The notes beneath the pieces were generated by a model, which worked only from the letters and a program-made list of their open reading frames with translations, made no database searches and was not told the origin of the DNA. The translations under genes and the position numbers were made by a program. From Jiella soli (GTDB lineage: Bacteria > Pseudomonadota > Alphaproteobacteria > Rhizobiales > Rhizobiaceae), in the NCBI RefSeq assembly GCF_020615385.1, contig NZ_JAJAVB010000048.1, positions 108,034 through 172,033 of the forward strand: DNA of 64,000 bases, given 5' to 3'. Of the stretch, positions 43,560-52,316 are shown one piece after another; positions within the stretch are counted from its first letter, which is position 1; the number at the start of each line of letters is the position of its first letter.

Positions 43560-44570
43560 ATGACGACACTCCCGCGCATGCCCCTTTTTCCCGGCGGTCC
43601 CGCCGTCAGCCGCCTTTGCCTCGGTTCGATGATGTTCGGCGACCAGACCGACGAGGCCGGGTCGAGGGCGATCCTGGAGCGATTCCTGTCGTCCGGCGGC
43701 AATTTCGTCGACACGGCCGATGCCTATGCCGGGCAGGAATCGGAGAAGATCCTCGGGCGCCAACTCCGCGATGCGCCGGACGATCTCTTCCTTGCGACCA
43801 AGGTCGGCAACCCGGTGAGCGGCGTCCAGGGCTCCGGCGGGCTCTCCGCGGAATGGATCGCGCGGGCGGCGCAGATGTCGCGCGAGCGGCTGCAACGCGA
43901 GACGATCGATCTCTACTATCTCCATCTCGACGACGAGGTGACGCCGCTGGAAGAGATCGTCGCCGCGCTCGGCGGGCTGATCGAGACTGGCGCCATCCGG
44001 CATTGGGGCTTTTCGAATTTCCGGGCCTGGAAGATCGCCGAGATGATCCGGATCGCCGATGCGCTGGGTATTCCCCGACCGGTCGTCGCGCAGCCCTACT
44101 ACCACATCCTCAACCGCGTGGTGGAGGCCGAGTATCTGCCGGCCTGCCGGCATTTCGGGATCGGCGTCGTGCCCTACTCGCCCCTCGGGCGCGGCATCCT
44201 CACCGGGAAATACCGGAACGGGGCGCCCGAGGGCTCGCGCGCGGACCGCGGCGACAAGCGCATGCTCGAAGTCGAGTTCGTTCCGCAGACGGTGTCGCTC
44301 GCCAATGAGGTCGCCGACTATGCGGACAGGAGCGGCCGGCCGCCAGCCGGGCTCGCGATCCGCTGGGTTCTTGCGAACGAGGGCATCCCGTCCGTCCTGA
44401 TCGGACCGAAGACCCTCGACCAGCTGGAGGGCTATCTGAAGGCGATCGAAACCCCCTATGGCCCCGAGGACGAGGCGTTCCTCTCAGGCCTCTGTGCGCC
44501 AGGACAGCTGCCGGTCGCCGGTCACGCCGATCCGCGCTATCCCTATCGCGGACGCCGTCCGCAGGTCTGA
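43560..44570 (+). CDS. aldo/keto reductase
   Basis: 336 residues forming a TIM barrel. F-V-D-T-A-D-A-Y-A with the catalytic Asp/Tyr pair, L-A-T-K-V-G for the Lys, Y-Y-L-H-L-D-D for the His, and G-F-S-N-F for the later strand are all present. V-V-P-Y-S-P-L-G-R-G-I-L-T-G-K-Y is the cofactor-binding region of the YajO/AKR subgroup. It reduces or oxidises aldehydes or sugars with NADPH; substrate unknown. AGGAAGGA precedes the ATG at 43560. Monocistronic as far as can be seen. Confidence 0.92.
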   Translation: MTTLPRMPLFPGGPAVSRLCLGSMMFGDQTDEAGSRAILERFLSSGGNFVDTADAYAGQESEKILGRQLRDAPDDLFLATKVGNPVSGVQGSGGLSAEWIARAAQMSRERLQRETIDLYYLHLDDEVTPLEEIVAALGGLIETGAIRHWGFSNFRAWKIAEMIRIADALGIPRPVVAQPYYHILNRVVEAEYLPACRHFGIGVVPYSPLGRGILTGKYRNGAPEGSRADRGDKRMLEVEFVPQTVSLANEVADYADRSGRPPAGLAIRWVLANEGIPSVLIGPKTLDQLEGYLKAIETPYGPEDEAFLSGLCAPGQLPVAGHADPRYPYRGRRPQV

Positions 44571-44658
44571 AGGCGGCGCGGCACCCGCGGGGCGGGTGCC
44601 GGATCGTCGGTCCGGGGGCCGTCCGCCGACTGCCGCCGGGATCGTGAGCGTCCGCGGA

Positions 44659-44871
44659 TCAGTCCTCGCGGATCGCTTCGACACCCTCGCCGGCGCTCGG
44701 ATTGTCGAGATGCACCTCGTTCTCCGCGCGCTCGGGATGCTGGCGCACGGTGATGTCCGTCCCTTCCAGCCAGCGCCCGGCGAGATCGCCCTGTCCCTTC
44801 AGGACGCGGTAGCGAACGCCGTCGCTGAGTTCGACGATGCCGTCGGTGTGGATGGATTTGAGCAGAGGCAT
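44659..44871 (-). CDS. small conserved-looking hypothetical protein
   Basis: 70 residues, acidic, not recognised. It begins M-P-L-L-K-S-I-H-T-D-G-I-V-E-L-S-D-G and reads like a small beta-rich cytoplasmic protein. AGGAAGGA lies upstream of the ATG at 44871, which supports translation. It lies between convergent and co-directional metabolic genes, and the context gives no hint of function. Confidence 0.6.
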   Translation of the reverse strand: MPLLKSIHTDGIVELSDGVRYRVLKGQGDLAGRWLEGTDITVRQHPERAENEVHLDNPSAGEGVEAIRED

Positions 44872-45046
44872 GAGGCGGTCCTTCCTGGTCGTGGTCACGA
44901 GGCGGGGAACGGCTCTGTCCACGGCCTGGCCGCAGCGCACCGGCTCCGCTGCCGCGGGGCCCCCGGTCGAGGAGAGCGAACGGCGCTGCGGCCGAACGGT
45001 TGCATCACTCGGGGCAAGGAGCCTCGCGGTCGGCCGGTGTAGATGA

Positions 45047-45478
45047 TCAGGATGGCCGGCGCCGCTCGCCGAAGGCCAAAAGCAGCGACTGCAGATGCGG
45101 CTCGTCCACAAGCTCCGCCGCCAGCTTCGGGTCGTGCCAGCGGCGGGTCCGCTGGTGGCTCTCCGGCCACTCTTCCTGCAGGTCGACGACCGGCAGCGGA
45201 TAGACGAGGACCCGGCAGGGAATATCGCCGCATTCCGTGCGCTTGTAATACTCGTAGGATCCGATCGCGGTCTTTCTGGCCTTCCCGACGACGCCGGCTT
45301 CCTCGAACGCCTCGATGGCGGCCGCCTGATGCTTCCGGCGGCGCTTCATCGGCCAGCCTTTCGGCAGCACCCAGCGTCCGGTGTCGCGGGAGGTGACCAT
45401 CAGCACCTCCAGGGCGCCGTCGTCGGTCAATCGATAGGGGAGCGCGGCGACCTGCTTGCGCCGCTTTGTCTTGGCCAT
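45047..45478 (-). CDS. NUDIX hydrolase
   Basis: 143 residues. The Nudix region reads P-K-G-W-P-M-K-R-R-R-K-H-Q-A-A-A-I-E-A-F-E-E-A-G. It keeps the catalytic E-E-x-x-G end, but the first glutamate of the box is replaced by arginine and R-E by I-E, a variant common in rhizobial proteins of this type (P-K-G-W-P). It resembles the DIPP branch, which acts on diphosphoinositol polyphosphates or dinucleotides, though activity with the altered box is uncertain. Start at 45478 follows the lysine-rich M-A-K-T-K-R-R-K. Confidence 0.85.
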   Translation of the reverse strand: MAKTKRRKQVAALPYRLTDDGALEVLMVTSRDTGRWVLPKGWPMKRRRKHQAAAIEAFEEAGVVGKARKTAIGSYEYYKRTECGDIPCRVLVYPLPVVDLQEEWPESHQRTRRWHDPKLAAELVDEPHLQSLLLAFGERRRPS

Positions 45479-45749
45479 TTTTTCTCGAAATCTCAGACCG
45501 GCGCGCGGGTCCGGCATCTTGCAACGTGGGTTCGAATCAGGGCGCCGAACTTACGTGAGACAGTCATATAGGGGAAATCTCACCGATCGGAAGCATTTGA
45601 CTGTGAAGCCTTCGCAACGTCGGGCGAAAAGATTGTTGTACGGACAAGGAGCGTGCCGCGCATTGAATGCGCCGCCGCCTGCCGCTATCGGGGCGTGACA
45701 CCGGATCGGCGAGGATCCTGCCAATCCGGCATCACGGGAAATTCACGTC

Positions 45750-46688
45750 ATGGTGCAGAACGTCATTTTCGACACCGATCCGGGACAGGACGATGCCGTC
45801 GCGATCCTGACGGCGCTCGCCTCCCGGGAGCTTGCCGTCCTCGGCATCGTCACCGTCGCCGGCAATATTCCGCTGGCGGCGACGACGCGCAACGCGCTGA
45901 AGCTCGTCGAACTGGCCGGGCGGACGGATGTCGGCGTCTATGCCGGCGCGGACCGTCCGCTTTCGCGGACCCTCGTGACAGCCGAGCACGTCCACGGCGA
46001 GAGCGGCCTCGACGGGCCCGAGCTGCCGGCGCCGTCGACGCCGCCACGGGCGCAGCATGGCGTCGATTTCCTGATCGAGACGGTGAGAGCCCATCCGGAG
46101 GGCACGATCCGGATCATGGCGCTCGGACCCCTCACCAATGTCGCGCTCGCCATCGCGAAGGCCCCGGACATCGCCGCGCGGCTGAAGGACATCGTTCTGA
46201 TGGGCGGGGCCTATTTCGAGGTCGGCAACATCACTCCGACGGCCGAATTCAACATCTATGTCGATCCGGAAGCCGCGCGGATCGTGTTTGCCAGCGGCGC
46301 CAAGATCACCGTCCTGCCGCTCGACGTCACCCACCGGATGATCTCGACGCCGGCCCGCATCGACGCCTTTGCGGCTCTGTCCAATCGCGCCGGCGAAGCG
46401 GTGGCCGCCATGCTGCGCTTCTCCGAGGCCTTCGACCGCCGGAAATATGGTTGGGACGGCGCGCCGCTGCACGACCCCTGCGTTACCGCCTATGTGCTGG
46501 CGCCCGAGATCTTCGAGGGCCGCAGCGTCAATGTCGAGATCGAAACCGGAAGTTCGCTGACGCGCGGAATGACCGTCGCCGATTATTGGGGCGTCACCGA
46601 CCGGCCGAAGAACGCGATCTGGATCCGCTCCGGCGATGCGGATGCGTTCTTTTCGCTGCTCGCCGACCGGATCGGCCGCCTGCCCTGA
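45750..46688 (+). CDS. nucleoside hydrolase (inosine/uridine-preferring family)
   Basis: 312 residues. The calcium-binding D-T-D-P-G-Q-D-D (8-15) defines the family, with N-V-A-L-A, L-M-G-G-A-Y-F-E-V-G-N and E-F-N-I-Y-V-D-P-E-A-A as expected. The enzyme cleaves the N-glycosidic bond of ribonucleosides for salvage. The late L-H-D-P-C motif carries the catalytic His/Asp. No transporter for nucleosides is adjacent; the ABC-2 pair downstream is a separate unit. Confidence 0.93.
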   Translation: MVQNVIFDTDPGQDDAVAILTALASRELAVLGIVTVAGNIPLAATTRNALKLVELAGRTDVGVYAGADRPLSRTLVTAEHVHGESGLDGPELPAPSTPPRAQHGVDFLIETVRAHPEGTIRIMALGPLTNVALAIAKAPDIAARLKDIVLMGGAYFEVGNITPTAEFNIYVDPEAARIVFASGAKITVLPLDVTHRMISTPARIDAFAALSNRAGEAVAAMLRFSEAFDRRKYGWDGAPLHDPCVTAYVLAPEIFEGRSVNVEIETGSSLTRGMTVADYWGVTDRPKNAIWIRSGDADAFFSLLADRIGRLP

Positions 46689-46847
46689 GACGGGCCGACG
46701 ACGGCCGGGCGACGAGTGGCAACGCCCTGTTCACCCCGCGCTTCGGGCTCCCGGCCTTCCCGTTGCGCCCCAACCACCTATCTGGCGCTGCGTCACTCGG
46801 CCGGCCGTCGTCGGCCGAGCATCTCGCCGTCTCCCATACGGGCTCTC

Positions 46848-47792
46848 ATGTCTTCGACGACCGCCTCCCCGCCGATCCTGTCCATCCGCGACCTCTCGAA
46901 GACCTATGAGGGCGGATTTCAGGCGCTGAAATCGATCAATCTGGAAATCCCCAAGGGAGAGATATTCGCTCTCCTCGGGCCCAACGGTGCGGGCAAGACG
47001 ACGCTGATCTCGATCGTCTGCGGCATCGTCAACCGCTCGGAAGGCTCGGTCACGGTCGACGGCCACGACATCTCCCGCGACTACCGCGCGGCGCGCACGA
47101 AGATCGGTCTCGTCCCGCAGGAGCTGACCACCGACGCCTTCGAAAGCGTGTGGGCGACCGTCTCCTTCTCGCGTGGGCTGTTCGGCAAGCCGAAGAACCC
47201 GGCCCACATCGAGAAGGTCCTGCGCGATCTTTCGCTCTGGGAAAAGCGCGACAACAAGATCATGACGCTGTCCGGCGGCATGAAGCGCCGCGTCCTCATC
47301 GCCAAGGCGCTGTCGCACGAGCCGGAGGTCCTGTTCCTCGACGAGCCGACCGCCGGCGTCGACGTCGCGCTTCGCCGCGACATGTGGGAGGTGGTGCGGA
47401 AACTGCGCGAGTCGGGCGTCACCATCATCCTCACCACCCACTATATCGAGGAAGCCGAGATGATGGCCGACCGGATCGGCGTCATCTCGCGCGGCGAGCT
47501 GATCCTCGTGGAGGACAAGACCGAGCTGATGCGCAAGCTCGGGCACAAGGAGCTGACGCTGCATCTGCAGGATAGTCTGTCCGCGGTGCCGGACGGCTTT
47601 TCCGACTACGATCTGTCGCTTTCGCCGGAAGGCGACCGGCTGACCTATTCCTACGACACCAATGCCGATCGAACCGGGATCGCCACCTTGATGCGGCGGC
47701 TCGCCGAACAGGGGATACGCTTCCGCGACATCTCCACCAAGCAGTCGACGCTGGAGGAGATCTTCGTGAACCTCGTCGAGGACCGGGCATGA
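46848..47792 (+). CDS. ABC-2 type exporter ATPase (YadG-like)
   Basis: 314 residues. Walker [10 protein letters not shown], the signature L-S-G-G-M-K-R-R, Walker [13 protein letters not shown] and the H-loop T-T-H-Y-I-E-E are complete. C-terminal sequence after 240 is the usual regulatory tail. Together with the 253-residue permease gene, which it overlaps by 4 bp, it forms a YadG/YadH-like exporter of unknown substrate. The ATG at 46848 is used; the frame upstream is unconserved. Confidence 0.92.
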   Translation: MSSTTASPPILSIRDLSKTYEGGFQALKSINLEIPKGEIFALLGPNGAGKTTLISIVCGIVNRSEGSVTVDGHDISRDYRAARTKIGLVPQELTTDAFESVWATVSFSRGLFGKPKNPAHIEKVLRDLSLWEKRDNKIMTLSGGMKRRVLIAKALSHEPEVLFLDEPTAGVDVALRRDMWEVVRKLRESGVTIILTTHYIEEAEMMADRIGVISRGELILVEDKTELMRKLGHKELTLHLQDSLSAVPDGFSDYDLSLSPEGDRLTYSYDTNADRTGIATLMRRLAEQGIRFRDISTKQSTLEEIFVNLVEDRA

Positions 47793-48550
47793 ACCTCACC
47801 GCCGTCGCCGCCATCTACCGCTTCGAGATGGCGCGGACCTTCCGCACCATCCTGCAGAGCGTGATCTCGCCGGTCATCTCGACCTCGCTCTATTTCGTCG
47901 TCTTTGGCGCGGCGATCGGCTCGCGCATCCAGGAGGTCGACGGGATCTCCTACGGCGCCTTCATCGTGCCCGGCCTGATCATGCTGTCGCTCCTGCAGCA
48001 GAGCCTGACCAACGCCGCCTTCGGCATCTACTTCCCGAAATTCGTCGGCACCATCTACGAGCTCCTGTCGGCGCCGATCTCGGCCTTCGAGATCGTGCTC
48101 GGCTATGTCGGTGCGGCGGCGACGAAGTCGATCATGCTGGGCCTGATCATCCTCGCCACGGCCGCTTTGTTCGTCGATCTCAGGATCGAGCATCCGGTCT
48201 GGATGCTCGCCTTCCTGGTGCTGACGGCGGTGACCTTCGCGCTGTTCGGCTTCATCATCGGCATCTGGGCGGACGGGTTCGAGAAGTTGCAGCTGGTGCC
48301 GCTCCTGATCATCACGCCGCTGACCTTTCTCGGCGGCAGCTTCTACTCGATCAGGATGCTGCCGCCCTTCTGGCAGGACGTTAGCCTTGTCAATCCGGTC
48401 GTGTACCTCATCAGCGGCTTCCGCTGGGCGTTCTACGGAACCTCGGACGTCACGATCTCCATCAGTCTCGCCATGACCGCGGTGTTCCTGTTCGTCGCGC
48501 TCACGGCGATCTGGTGGATCTTCAAGACCGGCTGGCGGCTGAAGAGCTGA
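47789..48550 (+). CDS. ABC-2 type exporter permease (YadH-like)
   Basis: 253 residues with six hydrophobic segments. [12 protein letters not shown] and the central [12 protein letters not shown] match the ABC-2 permease (YadH/NodJ-like) pattern, as does L-T-F-L-G-G-S-F-Y. It overlaps the ATPase gene as ATGA, so they are co-translated. Substrate is not predictable; drug, lipid or glycan export are all possible for the family. Confidence 0.9.
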   Translation: MNLTAVAAIYRFEMARTFRTILQSVISPVISTSLYFVVFGAAIGSRIQEVDGISYGAFIVPGLIMLSLLQQSLTNAAFGIYFPKFVGTIYELLSAPISAFEIVLGYVGAAATKSIMLGLIILATAALFVDLRIEHPVWMLAFLVLTAVTFALFGFIIGIWADGFEKLQLVPLLIITPLTFLGGSFYSIRMLPPFWQDVSLVNPVVYLISGFRWAFYGTSDVTISISLAMTAVFLFVALTAIWWIFKTGWRLKS

Positions 48551-48612
48551 TCCGGTAGGTCGTCAAGCGAAGGGCGCCCCCCAAGGCGCCGCTCTGTCGA
48601 AGGGAGAACATG

Positions 48613-50040
48613 ATGGGCACCGCTTCTGCCGATATCGGCGTCATCGGACTCGGCACGATGGGGGCGAATCTCGCCCTCAACATCGCCGAGAAGGGATTCA
48701 CGGTCGCCGTCTACAACCGCACCGTCGCCAAGGCCCATGCGCTGAAGTCCGACAATCCGGAGCTTGCCGAAAACATCCTCCCGGCCGGGACGCTTCAGGA
48801 TTTCGTCGCCAGCCTGAAGTCGCCGCGCCGCGTCCTGTTCATGGTGCCGGCCGGTCCGCTGGTCGACGAGGAGATGGAGAAGGTCTCGCCGCTCCTGTCC
48901 GATGGCGACGTCATGATCGACGCCGGCAATGCCGATTTCAACGACACGGTCCGCCGCTCGAAGGCGGTCGAGGGGACCGGGCTCCACTTCGTCGGCATGG
49001 GCGTCTCGGGCGGCGAACTCGGGGCGCGGCACGGCCCCTCGATCATGGTCGGCGGCGCCGAGCACACCTATGGCACGCTCCAGCCGATCCTCGAGAAGAT
49101 CGCGGCCCAGTACAAGGGCGAGCCGTGCGTCGCCTGGCTCGGACCGGACGGTGCCGGTCATTTCGTCAAGACGCTCCACAACGGCATCGAATATGCCGAC
49201 ATGCAGATGATCGCCGAAATCTACGGCATCATGCGCGACGGGCTAGGGCTTCAGCCGGACCGGATGGCCGACATCTTCCGCGACTGGAACACGCGCGGCC
49301 TCGCCTCCTATCTGATCGAGATCACCGCGGTGAACCTCGCCGAAAAGGACCCTGATACCGACAAGCCGATGGTCGAGCTGATCACCGACGAGGCCGGCCA
49401 GAAGGGCACCGGCCGCTGGGCGGTCATCGAGGCGCAGAAGCTCGGTGTCGGCGCGACCACGATCGAGGCGGCGGTGTCTGCGCGCGGCGTCTCGGCCAGG
49501 CGCGATGAGCGGATCGCGGCGGCGCGCGTCTACGAGGCGGTGAAGACGGAGCCGGCCGAGTTCGCCGGCGACGAGGACGGCCTCGCCGAACTGGAAGCGG
49601 CGCTGGAGACCGCGAAGATCATCGCCTATGCGCAGGGCTATGCCACCATGGCCTCGGCCTCGGAGGAATTTGCCTGGAACTTGCCGCTCGGCACGATCGC
49701 CGAGATCTGGCGGGCCGGCTGCATCATCCGCTCGCATTTCCTCGACGACATCGCCAAGGCCTATGAGGGCGGGGCGAAGGTGGTGAACCTCCTGCAGTCG
49801 CCGGCCTTTGTCGGCCGGGTGTCGAAGGGGCAGGCGGCGCTGCGCAAGGTGGTCGCCAGCGCGTCGCTCGCCGGCATTCCGGTGCCGGCGCTGTCGGCGG
49901 CGCTCGCCTATTTCGACGACTACCGGCGGCCGCGCGGCACCACCAATCTCACCCAGGCGCAACGCGACCTCTTCGGGGGGCACACCTTCCATCGGCTCGA
50001 CAAGGATGGCGTCTTCCACCACCACTGGCCGGCGGTCTGA
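48613..50040 (+). CDS. gndA: 6-phosphogluconate dehydrogenase (decarboxylating)
   Basis: 475 residues. The coenzyme motif I-G-V-I-G-L-G-T-M-G-A-N-L-A, the substrate region G-M-G-V-S-G-G-E-L-G-A-R-H-G-P-S and the catalytic K-T-L-H-N-G-I-E-Y are intact, and the C-terminus ends with the T-F-H-R-L-D-K-D-G-V-F-H-H-H-W motif. It is the NADP-type enzyme of the oxidative pentose phosphate pathway. Two ATGs are adjacent (48610, 48613); spacing from AGGGAG favours 48613. A 13-bp-stem hairpin follows the stop. Confidence 0.95.
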   Translation: MGTASADIGVIGLGTMGANLALNIAEKGFTVAVYNRTVAKAHALKSDNPELAENILPAGTLQDFVASLKSPRRVLFMVPAGPLVDEEMEKVSPLLSDGDVMIDAGNADFNDTVRRSKAVEGTGLHFVGMGVSGGELGARHGPSIMVGGAEHTYGTLQPILEKIAAQYKGEPCVAWLGPDGAGHFVKTLHNGIEYADMQMIAEIYGIMRDGLGLQPDRMADIFRDWNTRGLASYLIEITAVNLAEKDPDTDKPMVELITDEAGQKGTGRWAVIEAQKLGVGATTIEAAVSARGVSARRDERIAAARVYEAVKTEPAEFAGDEDGLAELEAALETAKIIAYAQGYATMASASEEFAWNLPLGTIAEIWRAGCIIRSHFLDDIAKAYEGGAKVVNLLQSPAFVGRVSKGQAALRKVVASASLAGIPVPALSAALAYFDDYRRPRGTTNLTQAQRDLFGGHTFHRLDKDGVFHHHWPAV

Positions 50041-50041
50041 T

Positions 50042-50072
50042 ACGGTCTCCGGCTGGTCCAGCCGGAGACCGT
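50042..50072 (+). terminator. hairpin after gndA
   Basis: A perfect 13-bp stem ACGGTCTCCGGCT/AGCCGGAGACCGT with a 5-nt loop, two bases after the stop codon. There is no U-tract. Confidence 0.65.
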
Positions 50073-50100
50073 GTCACAGCGCGCGCGGCGTTTGAGCGTC

Positions 50101-50141
50101 TATGAAATCCGTTATCGCGAAGCGATCAAACGGATTTCATA
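50101..50141. repeat. nested palindrome, REP-like
   Basis: TATGAAATCCGT (50101-50112) and ACGGATTTCATA (50130-50141) are perfect inverted repeats, and ATCGC-GAA-GCGAT (50114-50126) forms a second hairpin inside. Its sequence differs from the two GCATGAT-type elements. Confidence 0.65.
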
Positions 50142-50163
50142 TGACGCCGGTCGGAGCCGCGCG

Positions 50164-50934
50164 TCAGAGCGAGGGCTGGTTGACGCGCGCGGACAGTTCC
50201 GCGGCGCCCTCGACCCGTTCGGAATAGCGGTCGGTGAGCATCGCCGAGCGGCCGCGCGTCAGATAGGTGAACTTCACCAGTTCCTCGCAGACGTCGACGA
50301 TGCGGTTGTAATAGGGCGAAGGCCGCATGCGGCCCGCCTCGTCGAACTCGTTGAAGGCCTTGGCTACCGAGGACTGGTTGGGGATCGTCACCATCCGCAT
50401 CCAACGGCCGAGAATGCGCATCTGGTTGACGGCATTGAAGCTCTGCGAGCCGCCGGAGACCTCCATCACGGCGAGCGTCTTGCCCTGAGTGGGGCGGATG
50501 CCGCCGAGCGACAGGGGTAGCCAGTCGATCTGCGCCTTCATGATGCCGGTCATCGCCCCGTGCCGCTCCGGGCTGACCCAGACCATGCCCTCGGACCAGG
50601 TCGCAAGATCGCGCAATTCCTTGACCTTCTCATGGTCGGGCTCGGCGGCGTCGGGCAAGGGCAGGCCGCGCGGATCGAAGGTCCTGACCTCGCAGCCGAA
50701 GGCGGTCAGAAGCCGGCCGGCCTCCTCCGCCGTCAGCCGCGAATAGGACCGCGTGCGCAGCGAGCCGTAGAGCGTCAGGATCCGTGGCGGGTGGTGCGAG
50801 TGCCCCGGCGCCACGAAGTTGGCCGGATCGACCGGGCGGAAGGCGCCCGCGACGAGATTGGGAAGGTCGCCGAACCGCTCGGCGTCGTCCCGCGCCGCCT
50901 CGTCCGTGGCTGGCCCGCGGTCGCCGTCAGCCAT
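50164..50934 (-). CDS. arsH: arsenical resistance protein ArsH (NADPH-dependent FMN reductase)
   Basis: 256 residues. The flavodoxin-like core has [31 protein letters not shown] and [14 protein letters not shown], all highly conserved in ArsH. ArsH oxidises trivalent organoarsenicals using NADPH and FMN. It is the last gene of the ars operon; its start at 50934 overlaps the arsC stop by 8 bp, and this supports coupling. A hairpin and palindrome lie upstream of the convergent gndA. Confidence 0.95.
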   Translation of the reverse strand: MADGDRGPATDEAARDDAERFGDLPNLVAGAFRPVDPANFVAPGHSHHPPRILTLYGSLRTRSYSRLTAEEAGRLLTAFGCEVRTFDPRGLPLPDAAEPDHEKVKELRDLATWSEGMVWVSPERHGAMTGIMKAQIDWLPLSLGGIRPTQGKTLAVMEVSGGSQSFNAVNQMRILGRWMRMVTIPNQSSVAKAFNEFDEAGRMRPSPYYNRIVDVCEELVKFTYLTRGRSAMLTDRYSERVEGAAELSARVNQPSL

Positions 50935-51346
50935 GCGGCGCGTCTCCCGCCCCGACGACCCCGCCATCCTCCTTGGTGAAGGTGCCGATGGCGGCATTCG
51001 GCAGGATCTCCAGGACCTTTTCCGACGGCCGGCAGAGCCGGACGCCCTTGTCGGTGACGACGATCGGGCGGTTGATCAGGATCGGGTGCTCCATCATTGC
51101 CTGCAGGATCTCCTCGTCGTTCAGCTTGGGGTCGTCGAGGCCGAGTTCCTTGTAGGGCGTGCCCTTCTCGCGCAGGAGATCGCGCGGTTTCATCTTCATC
51201 ATGTCGAGGAGTTCGATCAGCGTCTCGCGGCTCGGCGGCGTCTTGAGGTACTCGATCACCTCGGGCTCTTCGCCGGATTGGCGGATCATCGCCAGCGTGT
51301 TGCGCGAGGTCCCGCATTCGGGATTGTGGTAGATGGTGACGGTCAT
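50927..51346 (-). CDS. arsC: arsenate reductase, glutaredoxin-dependent
   Basis: 139 residues. The catalytic Cys11 lies in [10 protein letters not shown], with the three-arginine set later in the chain and L-I-N-R-P-I-V-V as the typical closing region. It reduces arsenate to arsenite with glutathione and glutaredoxin, and arsenite then needs an exit route. In rhizobial operons the exit is the aquaglyceroporin AqpS; here the gene upstream is only a fragment of one. Overlaps arsH by 8 bp. Confidence 0.95.
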   Translation of the reverse strand: MTVTIYHNPECGTSRNTLAMIRQSGEEPEVIEYLKTPPSRETLIELLDMMKMKPRDLLREKGTPYKELGLDDPKLNDEEILQAMMEHPILINRPIVVTDKGVRLCRPSEKVLEILPNAAIGTFTKEDGGVVGAGDAPHG

Positions 51347-51380
51347 CTCGGCACTTTCTCGGGTGGTGATTTCAGGTTGG

Positions 51381-51671
51381 TCACTCGGCCTGTCCGCGCA
51401 GGGCGCCGCGGATGGTCAGGCGCATGCCGGGATTGAGTAGCCAGACGAAGAGGACGAGAGCAAGGAGGCCTCCGGCGCATTCGGCACGGACGATGCCGGG
51501 AAGGTCTGATGGCCTGATGCCGGAGAAGATGTCGGTGAAGGCGCGAGCGAGCGCGACGGCGGGATTGGCGAAGGACGTCGAGGCCGTGAGCCAGGAGGCG
51601 GCGGTGATGGTCAGCGAGGCGGTCGGAATGGGCAAGGGCGGTGAGCGCCGCGACGGGTCAGGCTCGGTCAT
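51381..51671 (-). pseudogene. aqpS: aquaglyceroporin AqpS, C-terminal remnant
   Basis: 96 codons. After 20 unrelated-looking residues the sequence matches only the end of a major-intrinsic-protein: A-S-T-S-F-A-N-P-A-V (the second NPA loop) followed by A-R-A-F-T-D-I-F-S-G-I-R-P-S-D-L-P-G and one last membrane segment A-G-G-L-L-A-L-V-L-F-V-W-L-L. The first NPA and four membrane helices of a usual 230-residue channel are absent, and no frame upstream supplies them. The position before arsC-arsH fits the rhizobial arsR-aqpS-arsC-arsH operon, from which arsR and most of aqpS appear lost. Confidence 0.8.
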
Positions 51672-51679
51672 CGGCGCAA

Positions 51680-51699
51680 ATTATACAACAATCCTTGTA
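51680..51699 (-). promoter_or_regulatory. ars operon promoter with overlapping operator
   Basis: On the minus strand a TATAAT (51680-51685) is overlapped by an inverted repeat TACAA-N6-TTGTA (51684-51699). The -35 would be near ATTACA, 17 bases further up. The expected start of transcription (51671-51673) coincides with the ATG of the aqpS remnant, so the message could be nearly leaderless. The repeat would suit a repressor; ArsR is the natural candidate, but none is encoded here. Confidence 0.55.
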
Positions 51700-51812
51700 G
51701 AATGTAATGATCGTGTTGCCTCTGCGGACTCACCTTTCAGAGCGCTGGTCCCTATCTGGTCTACAGTGAGCGCTGCATGCCAAGGTCGCCCGCGCGCGAC
51801 CGAGGAGAGGAC

Positions 51813-52121
51813 ATGACGACGACCCTGCCCGCAGCGAAGCCCCGGATCACCATCACCTACTGCACCCAATGCCAATGGCTCCTACGCGCCGCCTGGCTCG
51901 CGCAGGAACTTCTCTCGACCTTTGGGGCGGATCTGGGCGAGGTGGCGCTGATCCCTGGGACGGGCGGGGTGTTCGAGATCTCCTATGAGGGGGAGAGGGT
52001 CTGGGAGCGCAAGGCCGATGGCGGCTTTCCGGAGGCGAAGGTGCTGAAGCAGAGGGTGCGTGACCGTCTCGATCCCGAGCGCGACCTCGGCCACAGCGAC
52101 CGCCGGGGATCCTCCTCCTGA
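51813..52121 (+). CDS. SelT/SelW/SelH (Rdx) family thioredoxin-like protein
   Basis: 102 residues. I-T-I-T-Y-C-T-Q-C-Q-W gives the C-x-x-C redox motif (cysteine in place of selenocysteine), and G-G-V-F-E-I-S-Y-E-G-E-R-V-W-E-R-K-x-D-G-G-F-P-E is the family's conserved second half. The tail beyond residue 85 is variable. Function is uncertain; a thiol redox role is inferred. GAGGAGAGG precedes the ATG. It is divergent from the ars operon, and the two starts are about 140 bp apart. Confidence 0.9.
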   Translation: MTTTLPAAKPRITITYCTQCQWLLRAAWLAQELLSTFGADLGEVALIPGTGGVFEISYEGERVWERKADGGFPEAKVLKQRVRDRLDPERDLGHSDRRGSSS

Positions 52122-52316
52122 CGCCGGACCGCGCCCGCCGCGGGCGGACGCGCGGGTGCTCTGTGCGGCGTTCCTGACATATCGTTCATGACCCGATTGT
52201 AACGCAACATTGCGGGCCCACTTCAGGTTTTACCCCCGACGACACCCGACGCTCCTTCAATGGCGCTCATGGTGAGCGACAGGCAGAGGAGCCGGGTTCG
52301 AGAAAGGGAGATTTGC

